A DNA stretch of 64,000 nucleotides. Origin: Comamonas sp. SCN 67-35. GTDB taxonomy: Bacteria > Pseudomonadota > Gammaproteobacteria > Burkholderiales > Burkholderiaceae_C. Location: contig MEFV01000011.1 of assembly GCA_001725255.1 (NCBI GenBank), positions 43,508 through 107,507 on the forward strand. Direction: 5' to 3'. Shown in pieces: positions 27,667 through 38,682 of the stretch. A program made the translations under genes and the position numbers. How positions within the stretch are numbered: position 1 is the stretch's first letter; every line of letters begins with the position of its first letter. The notes beneath the pieces are model-generated. The model was given only the letters and a program-made list of their open reading frames with translations, had not been told where the DNA came from and did no database searches.

Positions 27667-28998
27667 GCGCGCGCTGGCGCCTGCCACAGTCGCTGCGCCT
27701 GCGGCTCTTGCTGTTTTTGATAGCTGCCATCGCTTTGACGGCGGGCGTCCAAGGCCTTTTTGCCTATAAGACAGCCCTGGATGAGGCCGATGCCCTGTTC
27801 GACTACCACATGCAGCAGACGGCGTTCGCCCTGCGCGCGGGGCTGCCGGCCGACGCCAAGGGCATGGGGAGCCTGCGCCCCGAATACCAGAACAACGAGT
27901 TCATCGTGCAGGTCTGGACCAACGAGGGCCTGCGCATCTTCGAATCCGCCATGGGCGATCTGCTGCCGCAGCGCGCGGTGCTGGGGTTTCAGGAGGTGCA
28001 CTCGCATGGCGGCGTCTACCGCGTGTTTTCCCTGCAGACGCGTTCGCAGGTGATCCAGGTGGCGCAGGACATGGCGGTGCGCCACCGCCTGGCGCGCGGC
28101 ATGGCCTGGCGCTCGCTGGCGCCGCTGGCGGTGATGGCGCCGCTGCTGGCGCTGGCGGTGTGGTGGCTGCTCGGCCGCCTGTTCGTGCCGGTGGACCGGG
28201 TGCGCGCGCAGGTGGCGCGGCGCCAGCCGCAGGATCTCTCGGCGGTCGACGAGGGCGATCTGCCCGCCGAGGTGCAGCCGCTGGTGCATGAGCTCAATGC
28301 GCTGTTCGATCGCGTGCGCCGGGCCTTCGCGGCGCAGCAGGATTTTGTCTCCGACGCGGCGCACGAGTTGCGTTCGCCGCTGGCCGCCCTGAAGCTGCAG
28401 GCGCAGGGCCTGCGCCGCGCGAGCGACGAGCCCACGCGCGAGCGCGCGGTGGCGCGGCTGGAAGCGGGGATCGATCGCGCCACCCGGCTGGTCGAGCAGC
28501 TGCTGGTGCTGGCGCGGCAGGAGGCGGCGGGCGGCCCGCTGGAGCAGGTGGATCTGCGGGACGTTGCGCGGCTGGCGCTGGCCGACGTCGCCGCCAGCGC
28601 CCAGGCGCGGGGCATCGATGCGGGGCTGCAGGAAGATGCGCTGCACGGCAGCCACGTCCCGGGCGTGGCCGAGGAGCTGCGCCTGCTCGCGCGCAATCTG
28701 CTGGACAACGCCATCAAATACACGCCCGAGGGCGGGCGCGTGGATGTGTCGCTGCGGCGTGAGGGTGCGGGCTTGTGCCTGAGGGTCGAGGACAGCGGCC
28801 CCGGCATCCCCGAAGCCGAGCGCGAGCGCGTGCTGGGGCGCTTCTACCGTTCGCCGCAGAGCGCGCAGCAGGCGCCGGGCAGCGGCCTGGGGCTGGCCAT
28901 CGTGCAGGCGATCGCCCAGCGCCATGGCGCGCAGCTTGTGCTGGAGCGCTCCGAGCGCCTCGGAGGGCTGTGCGTGCGCGTCTGCTTCCCCGAGGGCC

Positions 28999-29006
<8 letters not shown>
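27663..29006 (+). CDS. Sensor histidine kinase (QseC/PmrB-like)
   Basis: This membrane kinase has 447 residues. TM1 is at ~12-33, a periplasmic domain at ~34-150, TM2 at ~152-175, then a HAMP-like linker, a HisKA dimerisation helix with phospho-acceptor His234 ([16 protein letters not shown]), and a HATPase domain ([32 protein letters not shown]). TM1 residues ~19-33 are encoded by a copy of the window's dispersed repeat. The gene overlaps the regulator stop by four bases and the convergent glutamine-type ATPase gene by eight bases at its 3' end. Confidence 0.94.
27717..27762 (+). repeat. Dispersed ~46-bp repeat, copy B (inside a coding region)
   Basis: TTGATAGCTGCCATCGCTTT...GGCCTTTTTG lies in frame within the sensor-kinase gene and encodes part of its first membrane segment. 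It matches copy A at 28 of 46 positions, including the first 11 and last 6, and shares TTGATAGCTG-x-CATCGCTT with copy D. Confidence 0.65.
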
Positions 29007-29723
<717 letters not shown>

Positions 29724-29727
<4 letters not shown>

Positions 29728-30551
29728 GCGATGCGTGTCTTGTGTTCGACGACCTTGAGCACCAGCGCGATGCACCCGGTCATCATGAGGTAGATCACGG
29801 CCACCGTGCCCCAGATCTCGACGGCGCGAAAGTTCGTCGCGATGATCTCCTGCCCCTGGCGCGTGAGCTCGGCCACGCCGATGACGATGAACAGCGACGA
29901 GTCCTTCAGGCTGATGATGCACTGGTTGCCCATGGTCGGGATCATGCGGCGCAGCGCCACCGGGCCGACGATGAAGGCCATGATCTTGTGAAACGGCAGG
30001 CCCATGGCCAGCCCCGCCTCGTGCAGCCCCTTGGGCACCGACTGCAGCCCGGCGCGCACGATCTCGGCGATGTAGGCGCCCGAGTTGATCATCAGCGTGA
30101 AGATGGCCGCCGTGAAGCCGTCGATGCGCAGATTCACCAGCAGCGGCAGCGCGAAGTAGATGAACATCACCTGCACCACGATGGGCGTGCCGCGGATCAG
30201 CAGGATGAAGATCTGCGCGAAGATGGAGACGCTGCGCCCTATCCATTGCGGAAAGCGCCACAGCAGCAGCGCCGCCGCGGCCAGCAGCACGGCCGCCAGC
30301 ACACCGCCCGGCACGGCGGCCAGTGCACCGCCCGCGAAATGCAGGGCCAGCCCCAGCACCGCCACGAAGGCGACGACCCACGCCGCATTGCGCCGGTTGA
30401 CGGGGACATGAACGTAGGTGACGACGATGCCGAACAGCCCGCCGATCACGCTGCCGCCCAAAAGGCCCAGCGCGGTGATCTTCAGGGTCATCCACGACCC
30501 CGCCATCAGATCGGGCCAGGCGGCCCAGATGGAAGCCCAGTCAAAAACCAT
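29724..30551 (-). CDS. Polar amino-acid ABC importer permease with extra hydrophobic insert
   Basis: This HisM/GlnP-type permease has 275 residues, about 55 longer than a standard GlnP. The N-terminal TM ([20 protein letters not shown]) and the C-terminal core ([34 protein letters not shown] with the EAA loop, [20 protein letters not shown]) are conserved. Between them residues ~52-100 form an additional Ala/Val/Leu-rich segment that could make two extra membrane helices. It overlaps the ATPase gene by four bases and follows the binding-protein gene after a hairpin. Confidence 0.92.
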
Positions 30552-30569
30552 CGCAGTGCTCCGCTGAAA

Positions 30570-30607
30570 ACAACAAAGCCGCCCTTCCTTCGTGCGGAGA
30601 GGGCGGC
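30570..30607 (-). terminator. Attenuator-like hairpin between binding-protein and permease genes
   Basis: GCCGCCCT (30578-30585) pairs with AGGGCGGC (30600-30607); on the minus strand the stem is followed by TTTGTTGTTTT. It is 21 bases after the binding-protein stop, the usual position for a partial terminator that keeps binding protein in excess over permease. Confidence 0.7.
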
Positions 30608-30628
30608 GCTCTCAGGTGCGCGTGCGGC

Positions 30629-31378
30629 TTATTCGGGCTTCTTGCCGAACCAGGTCTCGTAGAGCTTGTCGTAGGTGCCGTTGGCCTTGAGTTCCTTGAG
30701 CGCCTTGTTCACCACCGGCACCAGCTCGCTGCCCTTGGGGAAGGCGATGCCGTAGAAGTCGCCGCTCTTGAGCGAACCGGTCACCTTCACCTTCCCCGCG
30801 CCCGCGGTCCTGGCGTAGTACTGCACGTTCGGGGTGTCGTGCACCACGGCGTCGATGCGGCCCGTGGCGAGTTCAAGGAAGGCGTTGTCGATGTTCGGGA
30901 ACAGCTTGAGCTTGGCGCCGGGCACGTTGGCCTTCATGTAGTCCACGCCCACGGTGCCGGTCTTCACCGCCACGGTCTTGCCGTCCAGGTCCTTGGCGGT
31001 CTTGATCGTGCTGGCCTCGGGCGCCAGGATGGCCAGGCCCGATTCATAGTAGGGGTCGGAAAAATCCACCACCTTGGCGCGGTCCTCGCGGATCGTGATG
31101 CCGGCGAGCGCCGCGTCGATGCTCTTGGTCTGCAGGCCCGGGATGATGCCGTTGAAGTCCATGGGCTGCAGCTTGTACTGCAGGTTCGCCTGCTTGGCGA
31201 TGGCCTCCCACAGCTGGATGTCGAAGCCCGTGTACTTGCCGTCCTGCTTGAACTCGAAGGGCACGAAGGCGGTGTCGGTGGCGACGACCAGCGTCTTGTC
31301 GGCGGCGTGCGTCATGGGCGCGGCCAGGGTCATGACGAGGCCGAGCGTGGCGGCCTTCAGGGCTTGCGTGAATTTCAT
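30629..31378 (-). CDS. Periplasmic polar amino-acid-binding protein (GlnH-like)
   Basis: This is the SBP_bac_3 type ligand-binding subunit, 249 residues. The signal peptide is ~1-25 ([20 protein letters not shown], cleavage after THA). The mature protein starts [17 protein letters not shown] and shows [17 protein letters not shown] and [20 protein letters not shown]. The start at 31378 has a strong AGGAG; the longer frame from 31513 overlaps the upstream metR gene. The exact amino acid is not predictable. Confidence 0.93.
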   Translation of the reverse strand: MKFTQALKAATLGLVMTLAAPMTHAADKTLVVATDTAFVPFEFKQDGKYTGFDIQLWEAIAKQANLQYKLQPMDFNGIIPGLQTKSIDAALAGITIREDRAKVVDFSDPYYESGLAILAPEASTIKTAKDLDGKTVAVKTGTVGVDYMKANVPGAKLKLFPNIDNAFLELATGRIDAVVHDTPNVQYYARTAGAGKVKVTGSLKSGDFYGIAFPKGSELVPVVNKALKELKANGTYDKLYETWFGKKPE

Positions 31379-31481
31379 GGGGTCTCCTGAAAAAATAGTG
31401 CTCTCGGGCTTGTGGCCCTTGGTTTGAGCGCGTTCTGAGGCGCGCAAGTATAAGCGCGCCCATTTTTTGCTTACGCCGGAC

Positions 31482-32414
31482 TTACGCCGGGTGCGCACCG
31501 GCGCGTGCCGCATCGCGCGTCGTCAGCCGGAAGTTTCTGGCCAGGTCGATGAAGGCCCTCAGGTAGGCGGTGTCCAGTTCGCCCTCACGCGTGCCCAGGT
31601 GGATCTGCTTGGCGATGCCCTTTTTCCCCAGGCGCAGCGGCACCACCGCCATGCGCTCGGCGTACTCCAGTGCGAGCCAGCGCGGCAGCGCCGCGACGCC
31701 CCGGCCGCTCTCCACCATCTGCACCATGATGTCGGTCGTCTCTATCGTCTTGTGGCGCCTGGGCGCCTGGCCCGCGGGCAGCAGGAATTGCGTGTACACG
31801 TCCAGCCGGTCGGTCGAAACCGGGTAGGTGATGAGCGTCTCCTGCGCGAGATCGCGTGGCCGCAGGTATTCGCGATCCCTCAGGTGGTGCGCCCGGGCGA
31901 CGAGCAGCACCTGTTCATAGTCGAACACCGGCTCGAACACCAGCCCCGGGCGATGGACCGGGTCGGGCGTGACGAGCAGGTCGATTTCATACGCCAGCAG
32001 CGCGCCGATGCCGCCGAACTGGAATTTCTGGCGCACGTCCACATCCACGTCCGGCCAGGCCCTGAGGTAGGGCGAGACGATCTTCAGCAGCCACTGGTAG
32101 CAGGGGTGGCACTCCATGCCGATGCGCAGGCTGCCACGCTGGCCCTCGGCGAACTGGCGCAGCCGCTCCTCGGCCAGTTCGAGCTGCGGCAGCAGGCGCT
32201 GCGCCTGCGCGAGCAGGTAGCGCCCGGCCTGCGTCAGGCGCAGCCCCCGGCCCTCGCGCAGCCAGATGGCCGTACCCAGCTGCGTCTCCAGCTTCTTCAT
32301 GCTGTGGCTCAGCGCCGATTGCGTCAGAAACAGGCGCTCGGCGGCGGCGGTCAGCGAGCCCTGCTTTTCGACCTCGGCGACGATGGCGAGGTGGATGCGC
32401 TCCAGTGTTGACAT
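31482..32414 (-). CDS. metR: MetR, LysR-type activator of methionine biosynthesis
   Basis: This 310-residue LysR-type regulator has a winged HTH at ~1-60 ([20 protein letters not shown]) and an effector domain that in the family senses homocysteine ([20 protein letters not shown] is typical of MetR). It is divergent from metE and its start codon sits at the edge of a perfect TGAA-N5-TTCA MetR box, which implies autoregulation. The identification rests on sequence character, context and the operator together. Confidence 0.92.
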   Translation of the reverse strand: MSTLERIHLAIVAEVEKQGSLTAAAERLFLTQSALSHSMKKLETQLGTAIWLREGRGLRLTQAGRYLLAQAQRLLPQLELAEERLRQFAEGQRGSLRIGMECHPCYQWLLKIVSPYLRAWPDVDVDVRQKFQFGGIGALLAYEIDLLVTPDPVHRPGLVFEPVFDYEQVLLVARAHHLRDREYLRPRDLAQETLITYPVSTDRLDVYTQFLLPAGQAPRRHKTIETTDIMVQMVESGRGVAALPRWLALEYAERMAVVPLRLGKKGIAKQIHLGTREGELDTAYLRAFIDLARNFRLTTRDAARAGAHPA

Positions 32415-32426
32415 GAATGCAATTCA
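32414..32426. promoter_or_regulatory. MetR box (TGAA-N5-TTCA)
   Basis: TGAA-TGCAA-TTCA is an exact match to the established MetR consensus, in the 95-base gap between divergent metR and metE. It touches the metR start codon, so binding should repress metR and, from about 90 bases upstream, activate metE. Confidence 0.8.
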
Positions 32427-32509
32427 TCAAAACGTGAATTAATACCATTTTACGTCATCGATCATTTTTCCTACGATGCGCTGGATTGATGCCTCTGGAA
32501 GGAAAAACA

Positions 32510-34813
32510 ATGACGACTCTGCACAACCTGGGCTTCCCGCGCATCGGCGCGCAGCGCGAACTCAAATGGGCGCTGGAGAGCTACTGGAAAGGGCAAAGCC
32601 CGCGCGAGCAACTGCTGGCCACGGCCGCCGAGCTGCGCCAGCGCCACTGGGCGCGGCAGCAGGGCCTGGCCTGGGTGCCGGTGGGCGATTTTTCGCTCTA
32701 CGACCAGGTGCTGGACATGAGCCTCACGCTCGGCAACCTGCCCGAGCGCGTGCGCGGCGACCACGGCGACGCGCTGGACAACTATTTCCGCGTCGCGCGC
32801 GGCAGGAGTGCCGACAGCGCTCGGCACGACCATGACGCGCATCACGAGGGCTGCGGCGGCGTGGCGGCGGGCGAGATGACCAAGTGGTTCAACACCAACT
32901 ACCACTACATCGTGCCCGAGCTGACGGCGGGCACGCAGTTCACGCTCGACGCCTCGCGCCTGCTCACGCAACTCCATGAGGCGCGCGCGCAGGGCGTTCC
33001 TGCCAAGCCGGTGATCGTCGGCCCCGTCACCTATCTCGCGTTGGCCAAGGCGCATGATGGTTCGAACAAGCTGGCGCTGCTCGACCGCCTGCTGCCGGTC
33101 TATGCCGCGCTGCTCGATGCGCTGGCGGGCGAGGGTGTGGAGTGGGTGCAGATCGACGAGCCCATCCTCGTGACCGAACTCGACGCCGACTGGCAGCATG
33201 CCTTCAACACCGCCTATCACCAGCTCAAGAGCAGCCGCGTGAAGATCCTGCTGGCCAGCTACTTCGGCGCCCTGCTGGACAACAAGTACCTCGCGGCGAA
33301 CCTGCCGGTGGCCGGCCTGCATGTGGATGCGCTGGCGAGCCGCGAGGACGCGCGCCAGCTCATCGGCCTGCTGCCGCCGCACAAGGTGCTGTCGCTGGGC
33401 GTGATCGACGGGCGCAACGTCTGGAAGACCGACCTGACCGCGCTGCTCGACTGGCTGGAGCCGATCGCGGCGCAGCTCGGCGACCGCCTGTGGCTCGCGC
33501 CCACGTGCTCGCTGCTGCACGTGCCGGTCGATCTGGCGAGCGAAGACCGGCTCGACCCCGAAATCAAGTCGTGGCTGGCGTTCGCGCTGCAAAAACTGGG
33601 CGAACTGCGCGTGGTGGGCCAGGCCCTGGATGAAGGGCGCGCCGCCGTGGCCGACGAACTGGTGAGCAACGCCCGGGCGCTGGCCAGCCGCCGTCAGTCC
33701 TCGCGTGTGCACGATGCGCAGGTGCAACAGGCGCTGGCGCAGGCCACGCCCGCGCTGGAGCAGCGCCACAGCCCCTACGCCGTGCGCGCGCCGCTGCAGG
33801 CGAAGAAGCTCGGTTTGCCCGCATTCCCGACGACGACCATAGGCTCGTTCCCGCAGACCGCCGAGATCCGCCATGCGCGCAAGGAGCACAAGGCCGGGCG
33901 CCTCTCCGATGCCGATTACCAGCAGGCCATGCGCGCCGAGATCGCGCACGGCGTGCGCGAGCAAGAGGCGCTGGGCCTGGACGTGCTGGTGCACGGCGAG
34001 GCCGAGCGCAACGACATGGTCGAATACTTCGGCGAGCAGCTCGCGGGCTACGCCTTCAGCGGCCACGGCTGGGTGCAGTCCTACGGCTCGCGCTGCGTCA
34101 AGCCGCCGATCCTGTATGGCGACGTGAAGCGCACGCACCCCATCACGGTGGATTGGATCCGCTACGCGCAGTCGCTCACCAAGCGGCCGATGAAGGGCAT
34201 GCTCACCGGGCCGGTCACGATGCTCAATTGGTCCTTCGTGCGCGACGACCAGCCGCGCAGCGCCACCTGCCGGCAGCTCGCGCTGGCGCTGCGCGGCGAG
34301 GTGCTCGACCTGGAAACGGCGGGCGTGCCCATCATCCAGATCGACGAGGCGGCATTCCGTGAAGGCCTGCCGCTGCGCCACGCGCACTGGCAGGAGTACC
34401 TGGACTGGGCGATTGCCGCGTTTCGCCTCATGGCCAACGGTGTGCGCGACGAGACGCAGATCCACAGCCACATGTGCTATTCGGAATTCAACGACATCAT
34501 CGCCTCGATTGCGGCGATGGATGCGGATGTCATCACCATCGAGAATTCACGCTCGGGCATGGAACTGCTCGGCGCCTTCGAGCACTTCGCCTACCCCAAT
34601 GGCATCGGTCCCGGCGTGTACGACATCCACTCGCCCAACGTGCCTACGCAGCAGAGCATCGCCCAGCGCATGCGCGAGGCGGCGCGGCGCATTCCGGCGA
34701 ACCAGCTCTGGGTGAACCCGGACTGCGGCCTCAAGACGCGGCAGTGGTGCGAGGTGGTGCCGTCGCTCGCGCACATGGTGGCCGCCGCCAGGGAACTGCG
34801 CGAGGCGGCCTGA
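32510..34813 (+). CDS. metE: Cobalamin-independent methionine synthase
   Basis: MetE transfers the methyl group of 5-methyltetrahydrofolate-glutamates to homocysteine, using zinc and no B12. The 767-residue protein has the duplicated barrel architecture: N-terminal ([20 protein letters not shown]) and catalytic C-terminal ([18 protein letters not shown]). Zinc ligands are His654 and Cys656 (HSHMCYSEF) and Cys739 (NPDCGLKTR), each offset by 13 from E. coli numbering. A His/Asp-rich stretch near residue 110 ([14 protein letters not shown]) varies in the family. GGAAGGA precedes the ATG at 32510. Confidence 0.98.
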   Translation: MTTLHNLGFPRIGAQRELKWALESYWKGQSPREQLLATAAELRQRHWARQQGLAWVPVGDFSLYDQVLDMSLTLGNLPERVRGDHGDALDNYFRVARGRSADSARHDHDAHHEGCGGVAAGEMTKWFNTNYHYIVPELTAGTQFTLDASRLLTQLHEARAQGVPAKPVIVGPVTYLALAKAHDGSNKLALLDRLLPVYAALLDALAGEGVEWVQIDEPILVTELDADWQHAFNTAYHQLKSSRVKILLASYFGALLDNKYLAANLPVAGLHVDALASREDARQLIGLLPPHKVLSLGVIDGRNVWKTDLTALLDWLEPIAAQLGDRLWLAPTCSLLHVPVDLASEDRLDPEIKSWLAFALQKLGELRVVGQALDEGRAAVADELVSNARALASRRQSSRVHDAQVQQALAQATPALEQRHSPYAVRAPLQAKKLGLPAFPTTTIGSFPQTAEIRHARKEHKAGRLSDADYQQAMRAEIAHGVREQEALGLDVLVHGEAERNDMVEYFGEQLAGYAFSGHGWVQSYGSRCVKPPILYGDVKRTHPITVDWIRYAQSLTKRPMKGMLTGPVTMLNWSFVRDDQPRSATCRQLALALRGEVLDLETAGVPIIQIDEAAFREGLPLRHAHWQEYLDWAIAAFRLMANGVRDETQIHSHMCYSEFNDIIASIAAMDADVITIENSRSGMELLGAFEHFAYPNGIGPGVYDIHSPNVPTQQSIAQRMREAARRIPANQLWVNPDCGLKTRQWCEVVPSLAHMVAAARELREAA

Positions 34814-34869
34814 AAAGTCCAATGGCCCCGGCCGGGCAGGCGGGCGGGTGACGCCGCGCCGCTGAACCT

Positions 34870-35226
34870 TCAGGCCTTCTTTGCCTCGGCCGCCTGCGCG
34901 TGTTGCGCCATCTGGTCGATGGCCAGCGACGAGTGCGCGTAGGAGCCGCCCGCGCGCATCTCGGCGGCGACCCAGATCGCTTCCATGATCTGGCCCTCCG
35001 TCGCACCGGCCTTGAGCGCAGCGTCGGTGTGGCCGCGGATGCAGTAGGGGCACTGCGTCACGTGCGCCACGGCCACGGCGATCAGCTGCTTGGTTCTTGC
35101 GTCCAGCTCGCCTTCGGCAAAGGCCGCCGCGCTGAAGGCGCGAAACGCTTCGAGCTGCCTGGGCGCGAGTTCGCGACGCTTGCGCGCGATGTCGGCGCTG
35201 CTGGCGGGGTAGATGGCGTGTTCCAT
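34870..35226 (-). CDS. Carboxymuconolactone decarboxylase / AhpD-like protein
   Basis: This 118-residue all-helical CMD-family protein has the AhpD-type active site CPYCIRGHTDAALKAG (C-x2-C-x3-H), so a thiol peroxidase or reductase activity is more likely than ring-compound decarboxylation. It is 10 bases downstream of a DUF488 gene (35623-35237) and probably cotranscribed with it. Confidence 0.85.
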   Translation of the reverse strand: MEHAIYPASSADIARKRRELAPRQLEAFRAFSAAAFAEGELDARTKQLIAVAVAHVTQCPYCIRGHTDAALKAGATEGQIMEAIWVAAEMRAGGSYAHSSLAIDQMAQHAQAAEAKKA

Positions 35227-35236
35227 GAAACTTCTC

Positions 35237-35623
35237 CTATTGCACGTTCAGGCCCGTGGGGCTGAGCAGGTAGTCGCGCAACGCGACGGCGTTGTTCACG
35301 GTTTCGTCACGCGCGCTGTAGACCAGCGTGATCACGCCTTTGCGCGCGCGCTCGCGCAGCGCGTTGAATTGGTCGGCGTGCTCGGTCAGCTCGGCGGCGT
35401 AGCGGCGGCGAAACTCGGGCCACAATTCGTGCTGGTGGTTGAACCAGTGGCGCAACTCGGTGCTGGGCGAGAGCTCCTTGTTCCATTCGGTGAGCTGCAG
35501 CGCCTCTTTCTTCAGGCCGCGCGGCCACAGCCGGTCGATCAGGATGCGCTCGCCATCCTCGGGCGAAGGCACCTCGTAGGCGCGCTTGATGCGTACGTTG
35601 CTCGCTGGAATTTTCACGCTCAT
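35237..35623 (-). CDS. DUF488 family protein
   Basis: This small soluble protein (128 residues) is of the DUF488/YeaO-like family. It carries the conserved RIKRAYEVPSPEDGERILID and DRLWPRGLKKE segments at the N-terminus and LVYSARDETVNNAVALRDYL near the end. The biochemical role is unknown. GGAGG lies nine bases before the chosen ATG at 35623; an in-frame ATG at 35641 is upstream of that ribosome site. Confidence 0.85.
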   Translation of the reverse strand: MSVKIPASNVRIKRAYEVPSPEDGERILIDRLWPRGLKKEALQLTEWNKELSPSTELRHWFNHQHELWPEFRRRYAAELTEHADQFNALRERARKGVITLVYSARDETVNNAVALRDYLLSPTGLNVQ

Positions 35624-35752
35624 AGCGCCGTGCCTCCACACTTGCCCATGACGGCGTCAGGATACGCCGCTGCGGCAATGTCTGCCGTCTTCGTCACTAT
35701 TTTGCGGGGCGTCTGCGGTGTTGCGAAAGGCCGGGCGCGGACTCTTCGGATT

Positions 35753-36340
35753 TCACTTGCGGCGAGCAGGCAGCATGCGCTGCAGCACGCCATCGCGCAG
35801 GAAGAAATGGTGATAGAGCGCCGCGCCCGCATGCCCTGCGATCAGCACCAGAAACACCCACATCATGTAGGCATGGATATCGCCTGCGGTCAGCGCCCAG
35901 CGGGCATGGGTGGCCGCGATGTCGGGCAGGGCAATGATGCCGAACACGTTCACGGCAAGCTTGTGAGCGGATGCCGAGGCCCAACCCAGGAACGGCCCGG
36001 CCAGCACAATGAAATAAAAGGCCAGTTGCATTGCCTGGGCAGCCCAGCGCTCCCACGCAGGCGAATCGGGCATGTCCAGCGGCACCGGATGGAGCAGCCG
36101 GTGGTTGAGGCGGATCACCATCACGATGAAGATGAGAACGCCGAACGAAAAGTGCAGGCTGATCAGCGTTGCCGGCACGGTGTTGGGCCCGATTTCGGGC
36201 ATCAGGAACGAGATCAGGAATTGCGTCAATACCAAAAGCACGACCAGCCAGTGCAGCCATTTCGCCGCCGGGCTGTACCCTTGAGCGGCAGGGGCGCTTT
36301 GCGCCGGCGCGATTGAGTGTGCATTGTGGTCGCGAAGCAT
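35753..36340 (-). CDS. Cytochrome b561 family protein
   Basis: This inner-membrane di-haem cytochrome b has 195 residues. Four membrane segments are visible at about 28-48, 60-80, 105-130 and 150-172, with candidate haem-ligand histidines in AAKWLHWL, LISLHFSFG, SAHKLAVN and HAGAALYHHF. The family passes electrons from quinol to quinone, oxygen or superoxide. Two ATGs (36346 and 36340) follow GAGGA; only the second has workable spacing. There is no obvious partner gene. Confidence 0.88.
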   Translation of the reverse strand: MLRDHNAHSIAPAQSAPAAQGYSPAAKWLHWLVVLLVLTQFLISFLMPEIGPNTVPATLISLHFSFGVLIFIVMVIRLNHRLLHPVPLDMPDSPAWERWAAQAMQLAFYFIVLAGPFLGWASASAHKLAVNVFGIIALPDIAATHARWALTAGDIHAYMMWVFLVLIAGHAGAALYHHFFLRDGVLQRMLPARRK

Positions 36341-36573
36341 GGACATTCCTCGTGGTTGTTGAAGCGCACGCGTCAGAGACGCGCGACCTGGCGGCGGCAA
36401 GCGGCTCTGCGTATCGCCCCGGCTTTCATTAAATCCCATCTTTTCGTCCGCCTCGCGATCGGCAACCGTCCCCGTGCGGACATGTGATTTCTCCAAGTCA
36501 GTCCTGGATGTTGCACCTCGACGGAGAGAACGGCCCACCGCCACGCACCCGCATGTTGCCGGCGCAGGCCCCC

Positions 36574-36999
36574 TCAGATCTTGAACAGATTGGTGGCGTT
36601 GATCGTCAGCACCTGAACCCCGTCCTGGTTTTGCATCGCCCAGTCCCAGCGCAGCACGCCCAGGCCGGACTTGGACGTGCGCTTGTCCACGATGGTGATG
36701 GCCAGGCGCAGCGTGTCGCCCGGGCGCACCGGCTGCAGCCAGCGGATATTGTCCAGTCCGGGCGAGACGTAGGATTCCGATCCCGCGAGGTAGGCGTCGA
36801 CCGCCAGGCGCATCGCCATGCAGCAGGTGTGCCAGCCGCTGGCGATCAGGCCCTGGAAGGGGCCGGTGGCCGCCGCGTCGGGCTGGGTGTGGAACCACTG
36901 CGGGTCCCATTGCGTGGCGAAGGCGAGGATTTCCTCTTCGCTGACGGTGTACGGCCCGGCATGCAGCACCTGGCCCACTTCGAATTCGGCGTATTTCAT
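36574..36999 (-). CDS. MaoC-like hotdog dehydratase
   Basis: This 141-residue single-hotdog protein has the (R)-hydratase-like pattern: FEVGQVLHAGPYTVSEEEIL, the active-site region FATQWDPQWFHTQPDAA (Asp/His pair) and IASGWHTCCMAMRLAVDAYL. It likely acts on an enoyl- or hydroxyacyl-CoA. It is divergent from alkB with a 73-base gap and has no pathway partner next to it. Confidence 0.85.
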   Translation of the reverse strand: MKYAEFEVGQVLHAGPYTVSEEEILAFATQWDPQWFHTQPDAAATGPFQGLIASGWHTCCMAMRLAVDAYLAGSESYVSPGLDNIRWLQPVRPGDTLRLAITIVDKRTSKSGLGVLRWDWAMQNQDGVQVLTINATNLFKI

Positions 37000-37072
37000 T
37001 CGGCATTTCCATGGAACATGGCGGCGATGCTGCCACACTCGGGGCGCACGTGCCGACAGCTTCCCCGATCGC

Positions 37073-37726
37073 ATGACGTCCGATCTCTTCGCCGACGATG
37101 CCCCGCTGGCGGGCAGCCACACACCGCTGGGTGATCGATCCGTGGTGCTGCGCGGTTTTGTCCTGCCGCGCGTGGGCGAGCTCTGGCCGCTGCTGCAGGC
37201 GGTGGTGGCGCAGGCGCCGTTTCGCCACATGGTCACGCCCGGGGGCCTTGCGATGTCGGTGCCGCTCACCAACTGCGGGCCGCTGGGCTGGACGAGCAGC
37301 CGCGCGGGCTACCGCTATCGGTCTGACGACCCGCAGACCGGCGCGCCGTGGCCGCCCATGCCCGAGGTCTTCCTGCAGCTGGCACGCGACGCGGCGGCGG
37401 CTGCCGGTTTTGCCGCCTTCGTGCCCGATGCCTGCCTGGTCAATCGCTACACCCCGGGCTCGCGGCTCACGCTGCATCAGGACAGGAACGAGCGCGATTT
37501 CAGCCAGCCCGTCGTCTCGGTATCGCTGGGCGTGCCGGCCATGTTTCTCTGGGGCGGCCTGCGGCGCGGCGACCCCACGCAGCGCGTGCCGCTGTTTCAT
37601 GGCGACGTGGCCGTCTGGGGCGGTGTCGATCGCCTGCGCTACCACGGCATCGCGACCCTGCGCGCGGCCAGCCACCCGCTCACGGGCAGCGAGCGCATCA
37701 ATTTCACGTTACGCAAGGCGGCGTGA
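37073..37726 (+). CDS. alkB: DNA oxidative demethylase AlkB
   Basis: This Fe(II)/2-oxoglutarate dioxygenase removes 1-methyladenine and 3-methylcytosine lesions from nucleic acid. The 217-residue length equals that of E. coli AlkB (216). Iron ligands are His135 and Asp137 (LTLHQDRNE) and His191 (RYHGIA); 2-oxoglutarate Arg residues are at 208 and 214 (RINFTLR), each four past E. coli numbering. NRYTPGSRL before the HxD motif is diagnostic. The start is at 37073 (MTSDLFADD). An Ada-type methyltransferase lies 4 kb away, but no shared operon is seen. Confidence 0.96.
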   Translation: MTSDLFADDAPLAGSHTPLGDRSVVLRGFVLPRVGELWPLLQAVVAQAPFRHMVTPGGLAMSVPLTNCGPLGWTSSRAGYRYRSDDPQTGAPWPPMPEVFLQLARDAAAAAGFAAFVPDACLVNRYTPGSRLTLHQDRNERDFSQPVVSVSLGVPAMFLWGGLRRGDPTQRVPLFHGDVAVWGGVDRLRYHGIATLRAASHPLTGSERINFTLRKAA

Positions 37727-37811
37727 GGCTGTGGCGCCAGGACGGTCATGCCGCGGTGCGAAAATTCCACCACGCCTGTTGCTGGCGTGACTCTTCAAGG
37801 CCCGATCTTCC

Positions 37812-38639
37812 ATGTCTTTCGCGTTCGCTTCCGTCGCCCGGTGGGCCGGCCGGGGCCTGGCATGCGCGCTGCTGGCACTGGCGGGCGGCGCATGGGCGGC
37901 AACGCCCGTGCAACTGGAGGACCTGACCTGGACCGAGGTGCGCGGCGCACTGGCGGCGGGCGAGACCACGGTGCTGATCCCGATCGGCGGCACCGAGCAA
38001 AGCGGTCCCTACCTCACGCTGGGCAAGCACAACGCGCGGGCGCGCGCGCTGGCCGAGCGCATCGCGCGGGCGTTGGGTGATGCGCTCGTGGCACCCGTCG
38101 TGGCCTATGTGCCCGAGGGCGGCATTCATCCGCCCACCGGGCACATGCGCTTTCCCGGCACGATCAGCGTGCCCGCGCAGGTGTTCGAGAAAACCCTGGA
38201 GGCCGCGGCCGAGAGCCTGCGCACGCATGGTTTTCGCACCGTCGTCCTGCTGGGCGACCACGGCGGTTATCAGGACAGCCTGCAGCGCGTGGCCAGCCGC
38301 CTGAACAAGGCCTGGGCCGGCTCGGGCGCGCGCCTGCTGGCGCCGCGTGCCTACTACGAGGCCAGTTCCACGGGCTTCGATGCGCTGCTGCGCGAGCGTG
38401 GGTATGCGGCCAGCGAGATCGGCACGCATGCCGCGCTGGCCGATACTTCGCTGCAACTGGCAATCGCGCCCGGCGGCGTGCGCCGCGAGGCGCTGGCCCA
38501 TGCGGGCGCGCCCGGCCCGGGTGATGGCGTCTACGGCGGCGATCCGCGCCGCGCGAGCGCCGAGCTCGGGCAGCTCGGGGTCGATGCGATCGTCGCGCGC
38601 ACCGTGCAGGCCATCCGGCAGGAGCGTGGCGGGCATTGA
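37812..38639 (+). CDS. Exported creatininase-family protein
   Basis: This 275-residue protein has a signal peptide (~1-29, cleavage near GGAWA-ATP) followed by a creatininase-like amidohydrolase domain (IPIGGTEQSGPYLTLGKHNA, GHMRFPGTISVP, LLGDHGGYQDSL, GDPRRAS). In classical creatininase the first ligands read EQHG...D; here they read EQSG and KHN, so one metal site differs. It may hydrolyse a cyclic amide in the periplasm, or have diverged. A beta-propeller gene follows 43 bases downstream and is probably cotranscribed. Confidence 0.82.
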   Translation: MSFAFASVARWAGRGLACALLALAGGAWAATPVQLEDLTWTEVRGALAAGETTVLIPIGGTEQSGPYLTLGKHNARARALAERIARALGDALVAPVVAYVPEGGIHPPTGHMRFPGTISVPAQVFEKTLEAAAESLRTHGFRTVVLLGDHGGYQDSLQRVASRLNKAWAGSGARLLAPRAYYEASSTGFDALLRERGYAASEIGTHAALADTSLQLAIAPGGVRREALAHAGAPGPGDGVYGGDPRRASAELGQLGVDAIVARTVQAIRQERGGH

Positions 38640-38682
38640 ACACACAACCCCTTCTTCTTTTTTCCCCACTGAACCTTGCATC

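Noticed and set aside
24613..27687. 1024-residue minus-strand frame
   Set aside because: It lies opposite the IclR, Do-protease and response-regulator genes, all with full motifs; His/Arg/Ala-rich composition marks it as an antisense artefact.
32471..34471. 666-residue minus-strand frame opposite metE
   Set aside because: metE carries all zinc ligands and a ribosome site; the opposite frame has shadow composition.
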